A stretch of 52,001 bases of DNA, from assembly GCA_903936645.1 (NCBI GenBank), contig CAIZWI010000051.1, positions 1-52,001 on the forward strand, given 5' to 3'. Of the stretch, positions 44,540-52,001 are shown piece after piece; position 1 is the stretch's first letter, and each line of letters begins with the position of its first letter. The notes under the pieces were generated by a model. It saw nothing but the letters and a program-made list of their open reading frames with translations. It did not search any database and had not been told where the DNA came from. Both the position numbers and the translations under genes were made by a program. The DNA is from an uncultured Verrucomicrobia subdivision 3 bacterium. GTDB taxonomy: Bacteria; Verrucomicrobiota; Verrucomicrobiia; Limisphaerales; UBA11358.

Positions 44540-45514
44540 TCAGGGGTTGGCAGCCGGGGCGGCGGCGGCAGCAGCGGCTTTGCGGGCGGCGTCGGCCTGA
44601 ATGATTTTCACCAAATCCGCGGCGGGAAGGGCGAGGTGGCCCACCACACTGGCGCCATCCTGCTGGAGGGTGACGGCATTGGCGAGCTGGACAGATTCCG
44701 GCTTGCTGATTTGCAATTTTGCAAGGGCGAGCAGGCCTTGGGCAATGGCCACCACGTGGGTGGCGACGTCGGGATTATCGGTGAGCAGAGTGACGGTGCC
44801 AAGACACTGTTGCTGTTGTTCCCCCACCTGGAGCTGGATGCTTTGGGCGAGTTTCATGAGGGCGGCATTGGGGTCGCCATCCGGGAGGTTCAACTTGCCA
44901 GCGGCCGCTTCGACGACATTGGGAGTGCCCGGGAGCCCCAGGCTGGGGAACAACCGGCCGGCTGCCAGATTGGGGGTGGCGCCATCCAGCACATCCAGGG
45001 CGGCAGCCAGTCGGTCCTCCCGCTGGGCAAAGATAACCCGGTGGCCTTGAAGGGCGGCAAACACCCGGGGCTTAAGGCCATTTTTAGCAGGTTTCTTATC
45101 ATCCAACCAGCTATGGATGACGTGCTGGTGATAAGGGTGCGAGTGATATTCTTTGGCTGCCCGGGCGAGGAGCAAGAGGCGGTCGGCATTGACATCCGCA
45201 TAAACCATCAAGACACCGTCGTCCGGCGCGGGGGAACTGCCGTAGAGGGTGACGCCATGCAATTGGGTGCGCAGATCAAAATCGAAGATGCCTTGAAAGG
45301 CGGCCAGCTTGGCTTTGGCCTCGGGTTTGTCCATTTCGGTGAGAATATACTGGCCGACCGCAGTGGTGCGGAGGCGGTCACAGTCCAGATGGAGGAGCCA
45401 GGCCGGGGTGGCGATGACGTCCGCACGTTGCAACGGAGCGGCTTGGGCGAGCCAGCCAGTGGCGCACAGAGAGGCCAGTCCCAGGGCGAGTTTTAGCAAT
45501 ACAGGTTTCATCAT
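44540..45514 (-). CDS. Exported hypothetical protein linked to the sigma factor
   Basis: A 324-residue protein with a signal peptide (1-25, ending WLAQA), otherwise soluble, and an Ala-rich C-terminus (about 310-324). No known domain is recognised. The spacing of conserved-looking LHLD, LYADV and VFAALQGHRVIFAQRED segments suggests a mixed alpha/beta fold. It is read before the sigma gene on the same strand with a 33-bp gap, so it may be in the regulated operon or serve as its envelope sensor. The role is unknown. Confidence 0.6.
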   Translation of the reverse strand: MMKPVLLKLALGLASLCATGWLAQAAPLQRADVIATPAWLLHLDCDRLRTTAVGQYILTEMDKPEAKAKLAAFQGIFDFDLRTQLHGVTLYGSSPAPDDGVLMVYADVNADRLLLLARAAKEYHSHPYHQHVIHSWLDDKKPAKNGLKPRVFAALQGHRVIFAQREDRLAAALDVLDGATPNLAAGRLFPSLGLPGTPNVVEAAAGKLNLPDGDPNAALMKLAQSIQLQVGEQQQQCLGTVTLLTDNPDVATHVVAIAQGLLALAKLQISKPESVQLANAVTLQQDGASVVGHLALPAADLVKIIQADAARKAAAAAAAPAANP

Positions 45515-45596
45515 TTTAAGGGAGGGGGAAATTCATTTTCCCATCTCAATCAAGCATACGCCGGGGCGGGCACCCGGGTTACAATTCTTTTATGAA

Positions 45597-46823
45597 TTAC
45601 ACCGGGCGCGGGCGGGTGGCGGCGGCGACAGTCTGTTCGGCGAAGGCGATGGCCTTGCGACACAAGGGGACCCAGTCCAGCTCGGCTTTGACCCGTTCGG
45701 CGGAGGCGCGGGCCTGGGTTTCATCGATGGGTTCGTCGAGCCGGCGCACGATGGCGCGGCCAAAATCCTCGCCATCAAACGTGGCAAAGCGCAGCATGGG
45801 ATCCCGGGCGAAATAGGTTTGGATGCTTTTCAACGGGGTGCTGACGGCGGGCAGGCCCACGGCGACGTATTCCACCGATTTGGCCACAAAGGCGCAATGC
45901 GTGCCAGCGGATTCCTCATAGGGAATGATGCCCAGACGGGCATCGGCGAGGTATTGCGCGACGGAGGAGTAGGAGGCGAAGCCGGGGGCTTCAAACTTGA
46001 ACCCGGGGATTTCCCGGCGGGCGCGGTCGAGAAAATTCTCGAGGGTGGCCGTGCGGTGGGCCACGAACCGAAAGATGGTGCCGGGCCGTTCCCGGGTGAC
46101 ATGACGGATGGCGGCAAAGGCGATGGGGCCCAGATGATGCACATCGAGCGAGCCGTGCATGACCACGATGGCGGGGCCGGTGCCGAGGGGCGGGCGGGGC
46201 TGAAAGGGAAAATACTGGGAGGCATAGCCAAAATAAATCGGCAGCAGGCGCTGGCGGTCATAACCACGGGCGACAAATAGCTCCACCAACCGGTCGGAAA
46301 TGGCGAGCACACCATCCACCCCGTAGCGCACGGGGAGGTTGACCTCAAAGCGCATCAAGGCCTGCACGACCGGACGGGGCATGACATAGCTGGGCCAGGT
46401 TTCCATGAAACCGGTGAGCAGGTCGGGGAAATTCATCACCACGGGCAGACCCAGCTGGCGCTTCAGTTTCCCGGCGGCCACCGCGGAAATGGCGTGCTGT
46501 GAAAAAATCAGGTCGAACGGCTGCGTCCGGGCGGCGTGGGCCACCATGCGCCGCAGGAAAAATGGATAGGCGAGGTATTTTAGATTACGAGCTTTGGCGT
46601 AGCGGCCCATGACCCAGCGGCGAAATAAATGAAACACGACGCCGGTCTGGCGGGCGAGATTCTCCGCTTCAGGAAAGTCCGGGCAAAAGACGTGGACCAC
46701 ATGACCGCGCCGGCGCATTTCCTCGACCAAAAAGACGGCCTCCGCGGATCCGCCCCCGGAGGGGGGATAGAACGGCTCATGTGTTAAAAAGGCAATGCGC
46801 AAACCAGCACGTGAATCAGGCAC
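45597..46823 (-). CDS. Glycosyltransferase family 4-type protein
   Basis: A 408-residue GT-B fold transferase. The start IAFLTHEPFYPPSGGGSAEAVFLVEEMRRRGHVVHVF gives the N-terminal glycosyl-acceptor domain. The C-terminal nucleotide-sugar half has HGSLDVHHLGP, RLGIIPYEESAGTHCAFVAKSVEYVAVGLPAVST and the E-x7-E-like region typical of family 4. It probably adds a sugar to a cell-surface polysaccharide or lipid. The donor and acceptor are unknown. It starts with GTG 46823 and ends 82 bp before the exported hypothetical gene. Confidence 0.85.
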   Translation of the reverse strand: MPDSRAGLRIAFLTHEPFYPPSGGGSAEAVFLVEEMRRRGHVVHVFCPDFPEAENLARQTGVVFHLFRRWVMGRYAKARNLKYLAYPFFLRRMVAHAARTQPFDLIFSQHAISAVAAGKLKRQLGLPVVMNFPDLLTGFMETWPSYVMPRPVVQALMRFEVNLPVRYGVDGVLAISDRLVELFVARGYDRQRLLPIYFGYASQYFPFQPRPPLGTGPAIVVMHGSLDVHHLGPIAFAAIRHVTRERPGTIFRFVAHRTATLENFLDRARREIPGFKFEAPGFASYSSVAQYLADARLGIIPYEESAGTHCAFVAKSVEYVAVGLPAVSTPLKSIQTYFARDPMLRFATFDGEDFGRAIVRRLDEPIDETQARASAERVKAELDWVPLCRKAIAFAEQTVAAATRPRPV

Positions 46824-46925
46824 CCGCAGACGCTAAGCGATTCGCCCCCTGCCCTTCAATCCTAAAGCAGCGGTGGCCCGCGGTCGCCGCTTGCCTTTTC
46901 AACCCGCTGGCATACCGTTTACGGC

Positions 46926-47675
46926 ATGACAAAACCGGTTCTGCCGAAACCCACGCCCTTCAGCCAGGGACTGATGGCCGCCGCGCAGGCATTGTCCACC
47001 CAGGTGGACCGCCTGCGGTTTGCCGAGCCGGTCACGCATGTTTACAATCCGCTCGATTATGCCTGGGCGGCGCATGAACAGTATTTGCGCCGGTTTGGGC
47101 ACACCCGGAAGCGGGTGATTTTTCTCGGCATGAATCCCGGTCCGTTTGGCATGACCCAAACGGGGGTGCCGTTTGGCGAAATCGCGGTGGTGCGCGACTG
47201 GCTGCAAATCCAGGCCCCGATTGCGCAGCCAGCCGGGGCGCATCCGAAGCGGCCGGTGCAGGGCTTTGACTGTCCGCGCTCGGAAGTCAGCGGGCGCCGG
47301 CTCTGGGGGCTGTTCGCGGAGCGCCATGGGACACCGTCCGCGTTTTTTGCGGATCATTTCGTGGTGAACTACTGTCCGCTGGTGTTTTGCGAGGCCGGCG
47401 GTAAAAACCGCACGCCGGACAAACTGCCGCCGGAGGAGCAGGCGCGCTTATTTGCCGTGTGCGATGATCATCTGCGCCGGGTGTTGGAAGTGCTGGAACC
47501 GGAATGGCTGATTGGTGTGGGGGGGTTTGCGGAAGCCCGGGGTGAGGTGGTGGCACACGGCCTGCCGGTGAAATTAGGGCGCATTTTGCATCCCAGCCCG
47601 GCGAGTCCGGCGGCCAATCGCGGCTGGTCGGCGGCGGCCACGAAACAGCTCGTCGAGCTGGGCATCTGGCATTAA
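46926..47675 (+). CDS. Uracil-DNA glycosylase of the SMUG1 type
   Basis: A 249-residue base-excision-repair enzyme removing uracil (and in SMUG1, oxidised pyrimidines) from DNA. Motif 1, GMNPGPFGMTQTGVPFGE, matches the metazoan SMUG1 signature almost exactly and contains the Asn that positions the water. Motif 2 is HPSPASPAANRGW, with the catalytic-site His. It is followed by a GNAT and an unknown gene in a tight run, so it may be part of a small operon. SMUG1-like proteins are known in a few bacteria. No adjacent signature of recent transfer was seen. Confidence 0.9.
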   Translation: MTKPVLPKPTPFSQGLMAAAQALSTQVDRLRFAEPVTHVYNPLDYAWAAHEQYLRRFGHTRKRVIFLGMNPGPFGMTQTGVPFGEIAVVRDWLQIQAPIAQPAGAHPKRPVQGFDCPRSEVSGRRLWGLFAERHGTPSAFFADHFVVNYCPLVFCEAGGKNRTPDKLPPEEQARLFAVCDDHLRRVLEVLEPEWLIGVGGFAEARGEVVAHGLPVKLGRILHPSPASPAANRGWSAAATKQLVELGIWH

Positions 47676-47691
47676 CCCACGGCAAATCGTT

Positions 47692-48111
47692 ATGAAATAC
47701 CGACCCGCCAGACTGACCGACTGTCCGGTTCTGGCCGAAATGAATTACCAACTGATTCAAGACGAGGGGCATCGCAATGTGCAGACCGTGGCTGAGCTGG
47801 CGGAGCGCATGCGCAACTGGCTGACGACCAAATATGTGGCGGTGCTGTTCATGCAGGGGGCGGAAACGGTGGGGTATGCCATGTATTGGGAACAACCGCA
47901 GGACGTCTATCTGCGCCACTTCTTTGTGGTCAGGCATCGCCGCCGGCAAGGTTTGGGCCGGGGCGGCATGGAGTTGCTGCGCACCCGCATCTGGCCGCCG
48001 GGAAAGCGGTTGACGGTGGAAGTGCTGGTGCGCAACACGGCGGCCGTGGCATTTTGGCGGGCGGTGGGGTACCAGGACTATTCACTGAAAATGGAAATTA
48101 GACCGTCCTAA
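47692..48111 (+). CDS. GNAT-family N-acetyltransferase
   Basis: A 139-residue acetyl-CoA-dependent transferase. The GNAT core is visible: the N-terminal YRPARLTDCPVLAEMNYQLI, the central DVYLRHFFVVRHRRRQGLGRGGMELL (the CoA-pyrophosphate loop RRQGLGRGG) and a C-terminal strand NTAAVAFWRAVGYQDY. The substrate is unknown. It starts 16 bp after the glycosylase stop. Confidence 0.88.
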   Translation: MKYRPARLTDCPVLAEMNYQLIQDEGHRNVQTVAELAERMRNWLTTKYVAVLFMQGAETVGYAMYWEQPQDVYLRHFFVVRHRRRQGLGRGGMELLRTRIWPPGKRLTVEVLVRNTAAVAFWRAVGYQDYSLKMEIRPS

Positions 48112-48120
48112 TTAAATAAT

Positions 48121-48537
48121 ATGAAACCGACCACGATTTGGGTCCCCTCGAAGTTGCTGGGAGGCAAAGCTGAACGGCTGCGGGAGCTGTCACTCACCCG
48201 CTGGATGTCGCGCGACCTCACCCAGGCAGCGGTGGATTTTAGCCGGAACCTGGGCCTGCTGCCGGTGTACTGCGAATGCTCGCCGGAGCAACGGACGCGT
48301 TACCTGTTCTGGCGGCTGCCGGAAGGGGCGCAAATAGAGGTGCGCTCCGGCCGGACGAAGGAAGCATTTGCGGAATTTGACCGGGTGAACCGGGAAAAGC
48401 AATGGCGGCTGCTCTCCCTGCACATCCATGAGAGCGATATATATTCCGCTGTGTGGATTTCACCCGATCATTTTGCGACCGCCAAGGCTTTTCTGGCGGC
48501 CCATGGGATCCAGCCGGCGGGCCGGCGATCCGGATGA
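48121..48537 (+). CDS. Hypothetical protein in the SMUG1-GNAT operon
   Basis: A 138-residue soluble protein. Its hydrophobic/charged pattern suggests an alpha/beta fold, but no family is recognised. It begins 9 bp after the GNAT stop, so it is co-transcribed with the two preceding genes. The function is unknown. Confidence 0.6.
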   Translation: MKPTTIWVPSKLLGGKAERLRELSLTRWMSRDLTQAAVDFSRNLGLLPVYCECSPEQRTRYLFWRLPEGAQIEVRSGRTKEAFAEFDRVNREKQWRLLSLHIHESDIYSAVWISPDHFATAKAFLAAHGIQPAGRRSG

Positions 48538-48604
48538 ACCAGCCGACCAGCGGCGGCGGAAGGCGGGAAGCTGGGACATTCGGCCGCCGGGATGGGAGTT
48601 CAGG

Positions 48605-49267
48605 TTAAACCGTCGGGGATACGGTTGGACGGAACGGAGCCGAGCGACGCCAAAGCCGGGCCAGGCCCCGCGCGAGCCAGAGCACAAAACCGGCGGAGAG
48701 TCCCAGGCGGTTGCGCCGTTGCAATGAGGCACCATGCGCAATTAGTTGTTCCACCACGCGGGAGTGGCCGAACAGCGCCGCCAGCATAAGCGGAGTCAGG
48801 CCCAGGCCATTATCCGCGTCGACCTCGGCCCCCTGCGCCAGCAGCAGGGTTACCATGTCGGCATGGCCCTTGCAGGCGGCGGCGCCCAACGGGGTTTGAC
48901 CCCGCCGATTGCGGCGGTCCACCGCCGCACCATAGCACAAGAGCATGCGGGCGGTATCCCCATTTTGCTGGTAACACGCGAGCATCAGGAGGGTGTTGCC
49001 CCGGTCATCGGCCAGATTCATGGAAAGCCCGCGATCGATCATGCGGGCGAGGGCGGCGGTTTCGCCGTGGCGGGCGTAGTCCAGCGCGAGTGATCGCCAT
49101 TCGGCAGCACGCCATTCCCCGGCGTCGGAGGTGGGGATTTCCACGCTTCCGTTCACCGCGAATTTTTGGTGTGGTGAGCGTCCGCCGGCAGATGTGGGAA
49201 GAGAATATAGGTTGCCGAGCAAGGGAAGGCGGCCCGTGATGGTGCGGGTGAGTGACTGGTGGCGCAT
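48605..49267 (-). CDS. Ankyrin-repeat protein
   Basis: A 220-residue protein with about four ankyrin repeats (residues 65-190), showing repeated units such as DRGNTLLMLACYQQNGDTARMLLCYGA, RGQTPLGAAACKGHADMVTLLLAQGA and LGLTPLMLAALFGHSRVVEQLIAHGA. The last ~20 residues are basic. Ankyrin repeats bind partner proteins. It is divergent from oxyR over 86 bp and may share that control region. Catalase-linked ankyrin proteins occur under OxyR in Pseudomonas. ATG 49267 is favoured over TTG 49291. Confidence 0.8.
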   Translation of the reverse strand: MRHQSLTRTITGRLPLLGNLYSLPTSAGGRSPHQKFAVNGSVEIPTSDAGEWRAAEWRSLALDYARHGETAALARMIDRGLSMNLADDRGNTLLMLACYQQNGDTARMLLCYGAAVDRRNRRGQTPLGAAACKGHADMVTLLLAQGAEVDADNGLGLTPLMLAALFGHSRVVEQLIAHGASLQRRNRLGLSAGFVLWLARGLARLWRRSAPFRPTVSPTV

Positions 49268-49313
49268 AATTGTATTAACACTGATCAACAAACTAGACCC
49301 GCTGCCACGATTG

Positions 49314-49342
49314 TTGAAATACTTAGTTCCTTTGACTATGAT
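49314..49342 (+). promoter_or_regulatory. oxyR promoter
   Basis: TTGAAA (49314-49319), a 17-bp spacer, then TATGAT (49337-49342). Transcription would start near 49349, only about five bases before the ATG at 49354, so the message is nearly leaderless. It fits sigma-70 consensus well. Confidence 0.7.
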
Positions 49343-49355
49343 AGGCGCAGCCTAT
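49319..49355 (+). promoter_or_regulatory. OxyR-like binding site over the oxyR promoter and start
   Basis: The E. coli OxyR contact pattern is ATAG-N7-CTAT, twice, 7 bp apart. Here the second half is ATAGGCGCAGCCTAT (49341-49355), with all eight anchor bases matched. The first half, 49319-49333, reads ATAC-N7-CTTT, and the gap is exactly 7 bp. The whole overlaps the -10 box and ATG, as expected for self-repression. This is inference from consensus. Confidence 0.5.
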
Positions 49356-50286
49356 GGAAATGCACCAGCTTCGTTATATGGTCGCCGTGGCCCAGAAGGG
49401 CAATTTTTCGCGGGCGGCCGAGCAATGTCACGTGGCCCAACCCTCCCTGAGCCAGCAGATTCAGAAACTCGAGGAGGAACTGGGCGAGCGCTTGTTCGAC
49501 CGGATGAAAACTGCGGTAAAATTGACCGCGCACGGGGAGCTCTTCCTCCGGCGGGCCCAGCGGATTCTGGACGAGGCGGAAGCCGCCCGGCGGGAGGCGG
49601 CGGAGGCCAAAGGCTTGTTGCGCGGCACGGTCACCCTGGGAGTTTTGCCCACGATCGCGCCGTATCTGCTGCCCCCCGTGCTGGCCACCTTCACGGCCCA
49701 ATACCCGGGCGTGGAGCTGATCGTGGTGGAGGACACCACCGCGCGGTTGCTAAAAAGCTGCCTGGGATGTGAAATAGACTGGGTGCTGGCCAGCCACCCC
49801 ATCCAGGACGAGCGTCTGGAATTGTGCGAGTTACGCAGCGAAGAACTGCTCCTCGCCCTGCCCGCCCAGCATCCCCTCACCCGCCGCCGCACCATCGGCC
49901 CGGCCGATTTGGACGGGGAAAACCTGATCGTAATGAAGGAGGGCCATTGCCTGGGCGAGCAGGTGCTGCGCTTCTGCGACTTGCGCGACCTCCAGCCGCG
50001 CATCAGTTTTCGCAGCGCGCAGTTGGAGACGGTGCAGGCGCTCGTCAGTGCCGGGCTGGGTCTCTCCCTCGTTCCCGCGATGGCCTGCAAACCAGCCCAG
50101 CCGGGTGCTCCCGTGTACCGTTCGCTGGTGGCACCCCGCCCGGAGCGCAAGATTGTGGCGGCCTGGCCCAAACAGCGCCCGCCAAGTCGCGCGGCGGCGG
50201 AACTGTTAAACGCCTTTGGTCCGGCCCCGGCCAGCGGCTTGAATCAGGCGGCCACCCGCTCGACCCGGCCGACGACCAAGAGGTAA
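49354..50286 (+). CDS. oxyR: LysR-type hydrogen-peroxide regulator
   Basis: A 310-residue transcription factor. The N-terminal winged helix-turn-helix (1-65, HQLRYMVAVAQKGNFSRAAEQ) is LysR-type. The effector half matches OxyR, including GVLPTIAPYLLPPVL. The redox cysteines fall at residues 199 and 208 in EGHCLGEQVLRFC, exactly the E. coli numbering, so disulfide-based peroxide sensing is likely. ATG 49354 is used, and a second ATG two codons on is possible. A well-formed promoter and an OxyR-like site lie just upstream. The ankyrin gene is divergent. No catalase or ahpC gene is in the window. Confidence 0.92.
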   Translation: MEMHQLRYMVAVAQKGNFSRAAEQCHVAQPSLSQQIQKLEEELGERLFDRMKTAVKLTAHGELFLRRAQRILDEAEAARREAAEAKGLLRGTVTLGVLPTIAPYLLPPVLATFTAQYPGVELIVVEDTTARLLKSCLGCEIDWVLASHPIQDERLELCELRSEELLLALPAQHPLTRRRTIGPADLDGENLIVMKEGHCLGEQVLRFCDLRDLQPRISFRSAQLETVQALVSAGLGLSLVPAMACKPAQPGAPVYRSLVAPRPERKIVAAWPKQRPPSRAAAELLNAFGPAPASGLNQAATRSTRPTTKR

Positions 50287-50435
50287 GAAAGCGCGCCGGT
50301 CAGGGCGAGGGCGGCCACGGAGAGATTACTGCGGTCCAAATAATTGATGACCACCGTTACGAACAGCATCCCCAACACGCCGTGGCGCACGCGCGTGGGC
50401 GGTCCGCCGGCGCCGGGATGGCGGGCACTGGTCAT
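50244..50435 (-). pseudogene. MFS transporter remnant with internal deletion
   Basis: A 63-codon frame joins two ends of one protein family: the N-terminal MLFVTVVINYLDRSNLSVAA of anion/cation symporters, including the YLDR motif of the first helix, and the C-terminal LTGALSYLLVVGRVER of the last helix. About 350 residues between them are missing, in frame. The start ATG overlaps the Gfo/Idh stop by 4 bp (ATGA), showing it was once co-translated. The end overlaps oxyR by 43 bp. It cannot be a working transporter. Confidence 0.8.
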
Positions 50436-51520
50436 TCCGGGCTGAGTGGAAAGGGAATTGCTTTGCGATCGCGGTTGGCCCGGTAGACGGCCGTGAACAA
50501 TTCCACGGTGCGCCGGCCGTCCTCACCGGTGATCGCGGGGGGGCGCTGTTCCATAATGGCCTGGAGAAAATCTTGAATCTGCAACCGGTGAAAATATTCC
50601 ATGGGATTCACCCGCTGGAAAAGTTCGGCGTCCGCCGCCTTCCAGACGGGCAAAGAGCCTTCCTCGCCCGGGACGGTCCAGAGATCATTGTAGGGTGCCT
50701 CGGTGATGGCCGACACGCCGGGCACAAACATCACTCCGCCGTCGGTCTGCACGCCGGCCGAAACCCCGTTGCTCCCATGCACGGCCACCCGGGCGTTGAT
50801 CGCGGGATTCTGGCTGTTGCTGAGCACCAGGCTGCCCAGGGCCCCGCTTTTGAACCGGATCACGGCCACCGCCGTGTCTTCCACTTCGATATACGGATGG
50901 TTCTGGTTTGCCCAGTAGCCAAACACTTCGGCAATCTCGCCGAAGTACCAGATCATCAAGTCCAACTGGTGCGGTGCCTGGTTCACCAGCACACCGCCAC
51001 CCTCCGTGGCCCACTGGCCGCGCCAGGCATCACTCTTGTAATAGGCCTCGTCGCGCCAGCCCAGCATTGTCGCCGTGCCCAGGATGGGCCGGCCAAGCTT
51101 GCCGGCCTGGATGGCCTGGTGAATGCGCTGGCAGGGCGGATAAAACCGCCGCTGACAGACGGTGCCCAGGATGGTGTGGTGTTCCCGCGCGGCGGCCAGC
51201 ATGGCATCGCAATCCGCCAGGGAGGACGCGAGCGGCTTCTCCACGAGCACATGCACCCCGAGCCGGGCGGCGGTGAGGGTGGGCCCGACATGTTCCGGGT
51301 GGGGCGTGCAGAGGCAAATGGCCTCGACCCGCGCCTGCCGGATCATTTCGGCGACGTCCGTGAAGGCGGCGACGCCGTATTTCTGCGCAAAGGCCCCGGC
51401 CCGCGCGGGCGACCGCGAGCAGGCCGCGACCAATTCGGATTCCGGCAGGCTCTGGAGCGCGGCCGCATGCAGGTGACCCACTTTGCCGCACCCGACGACG
51501 GCAGTTCTTAATTTTCGCAT
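50432..51520 (-). CDS. Gfo/Idh/MocA-family oxidoreductase
   Basis: A 362-residue NAD(P)-dependent sugar-type dehydrogenase. The Rossmann motif is RTAVVGCGKVGHLHAAAL (6-23), with the EKPLA motif (LVEKPLASS) near residue 94 and a C-terminal Gfo/Idh domain containing GGGVLVNQAPHQLDLMIWYFG, where the family catalytic Lys/His region falls. It would oxidise or reduce a sugar, inositol or related polyol. It lies between a truncated transporter gene and a truncated alcohol dehydrogenase, all on the minus strand, and so looks like the intact survivor of a carbohydrate-use operon. Confidence 0.88.
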   Translation of the reverse strand: MRKLRTAVVGCGKVGHLHAAALQSLPESELVAACSRSPARAGAFAQKYGVAAFTDVAEMIRQARVEAICLCTPHPEHVGPTLTAARLGVHVLVEKPLASSLADCDAMLAAAREHHTILGTVCQRRFYPPCQRIHQAIQAGKLGRPILGTATMLGWRDEAYYKSDAWRGQWATEGGGVLVNQAPHQLDLMIWYFGEIAEVFGYWANQNHPYIEVEDTAVAVIRFKSGALGSLVLSNSQNPAINARVAVHGSNGVSAGVQTDGGVMFVPGVSAITEAPYNDLWTVPGEEGSLPVWKAADAELFQRVNPMEYFHRLQIQDFLQAIMEQRPPAITGEDGRRTVELFTAVYRANRDRKAIPFPLSPE

Positions 51521-51536
51521 AAATTAAAGAGAGCAG

Positions 51537-52001
51537 TTAAGGCTTGAGCAATACTTTCATCAATCCCGGCTCGCCCGCGTGGAGCCGGGCAAACCATTGT
51601 GCGCCCTCCGCCAGCGGTGGCGTGGCGCTGATGAAGGCGGTCACATTAATTTTCCCGCTCGCGATCAAAGCCAGACATTCCGGATATTCGCCCGCCGAGG
51701 CGCGTATTCGCTGCGGCACGGCCACGAATTCGGCGAAGGCCCCGTGCCGGCGGTATTCCCCGCAGGAAATTCCCAGCACCCGGCGGTGTTCGCACAAATT
51801 GACCTGACCGCGCCGGCAAAACCAGCATTCCCCGCAATACACCGTGGAATCAAACGTCACCCGGTCGCCCGGCTGCCAGGCGATTACGGCCGGGCCTACC
51901 CCGGCAATTTCCCCCGCCGACTCATGCCCCATGATCAGCGGTGGAATGCGGCGGCCGGTGCGGCCATCCAGTCCATGCACATCACTGCCGCAAATCCCGC
52001 A
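51537..52001 (-). pseudogene. Zinc alcohol dehydrogenase remnant, Rossmann domain deleted (runs off the window)
   Basis: The frame enters from the right edge and reads the GroES-like N-terminal half: CGICGSDVHG (catalytic Cys), MGHESAGEI (His-Glu) and the four-Cys structural-zinc lobe CGECWFCRRGQVNLC. It then jumps from FAEFVAVPQRI directly to the family C-terminus ASAGEYPECLALIASGKINV...GEPGLMKVLLKP. The roughly 150-180 residue NAD-binding domain is missing, but the frame is preserved. It lies 16 bp upstream of the Gfo/Idh gene. It would lack cofactor binding. Confidence 0.75.

Noticed and set aside
1..52001. CRISPR arrays, prophage, toxin-antitoxin or known defence islands
   Set aside because: Reading both strands showed no regularly spaced repeats, phage structural or integrase genes, and no recognisable defence gene cluster.

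Overview
The window is GC-rich, densely coded DNA that reads as a chromosomal segment of a Verrucomicrobiota bacterium (Pedosphaera/Limisphaera-like by gene types). That placement is inference. It rests on the large secreted FG-GAP/Ig/cohesin/dockerin-like protein with a 'choice-of-anchor-like' tail, the LuxR regulator with a verrucomicrobial-type N-terminus, the rve-type transposase, and the housekeeping genes. No marker gene or database comparison was available.

Layout. 1-7.5 kb: the clipped edge of an IS3-like element, a transglutaminase, a histidine phosphatase, an EamA exporter behind a leader with a terminator-like hairpin, tRNA-Ala(GGC), a complete insertion sequence with doubled terminal repeats, and a secreted GH2-type glycosidase. 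7.8-15.4 kb: a 1121-residue secreted multidomain protein, a ParA-like ATPase, a VOC protein, an SGNH hydrolase with rnhA, a small PH-like protein, and a DCC protein/lipocalin pair. 15.5-27.7 kb: uvrA, a PHP phosphatase, a second transglutaminase, a CaCA exchanger, a CruF-like carotenoid protein, a fused FAD/4Fe-4S oxidoreductase and a double-SIS sugar-phosphate protein. A 940-bp gene-free stretch follows.

28.6-36.7 kb: xseB-dxs end in a strong terminator, facing an aspartate-family operon read from the other strand (hom, zinc alcohol dehydrogenase, thrC, lysC, membrane protein). It carries aspartokinase, homoserine dehydrogenase and threonine synthase. The embedded dehydrogenase has an N-terminal helix and linker resembling a bacterial-microcompartment encapsulation peptide. 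37.5-46.8 kb: a redoxin, a SEC-C protein, a saccharopine-dehydrogenase-like enzyme, a LuxR protein with a degenerate receiver, a protein kinase with altered motifs, an ECF sigma/putative anti-sigma pair with a secreted partner, and a glycosyltransferase. 46.9-52 kb: a SMUG1-type uracil-DNA glycosylase operon, an ankyrin protein divergent from oxyR, and a sugar-oxidoreductase operon in which the two genes flanking a Gfo/Idh dehydrogenase have lost their middles.

I see no CRISPR array, prophage or obvious defence island. The leads most worth following are the tagged dehydrogenase in the threonine operon, the two in-frame internal deletions at the right end, the OxyR-like site over the oxyR promoter and start codon, the doubled IS ends, and the atypical kinase and receiver regulators.
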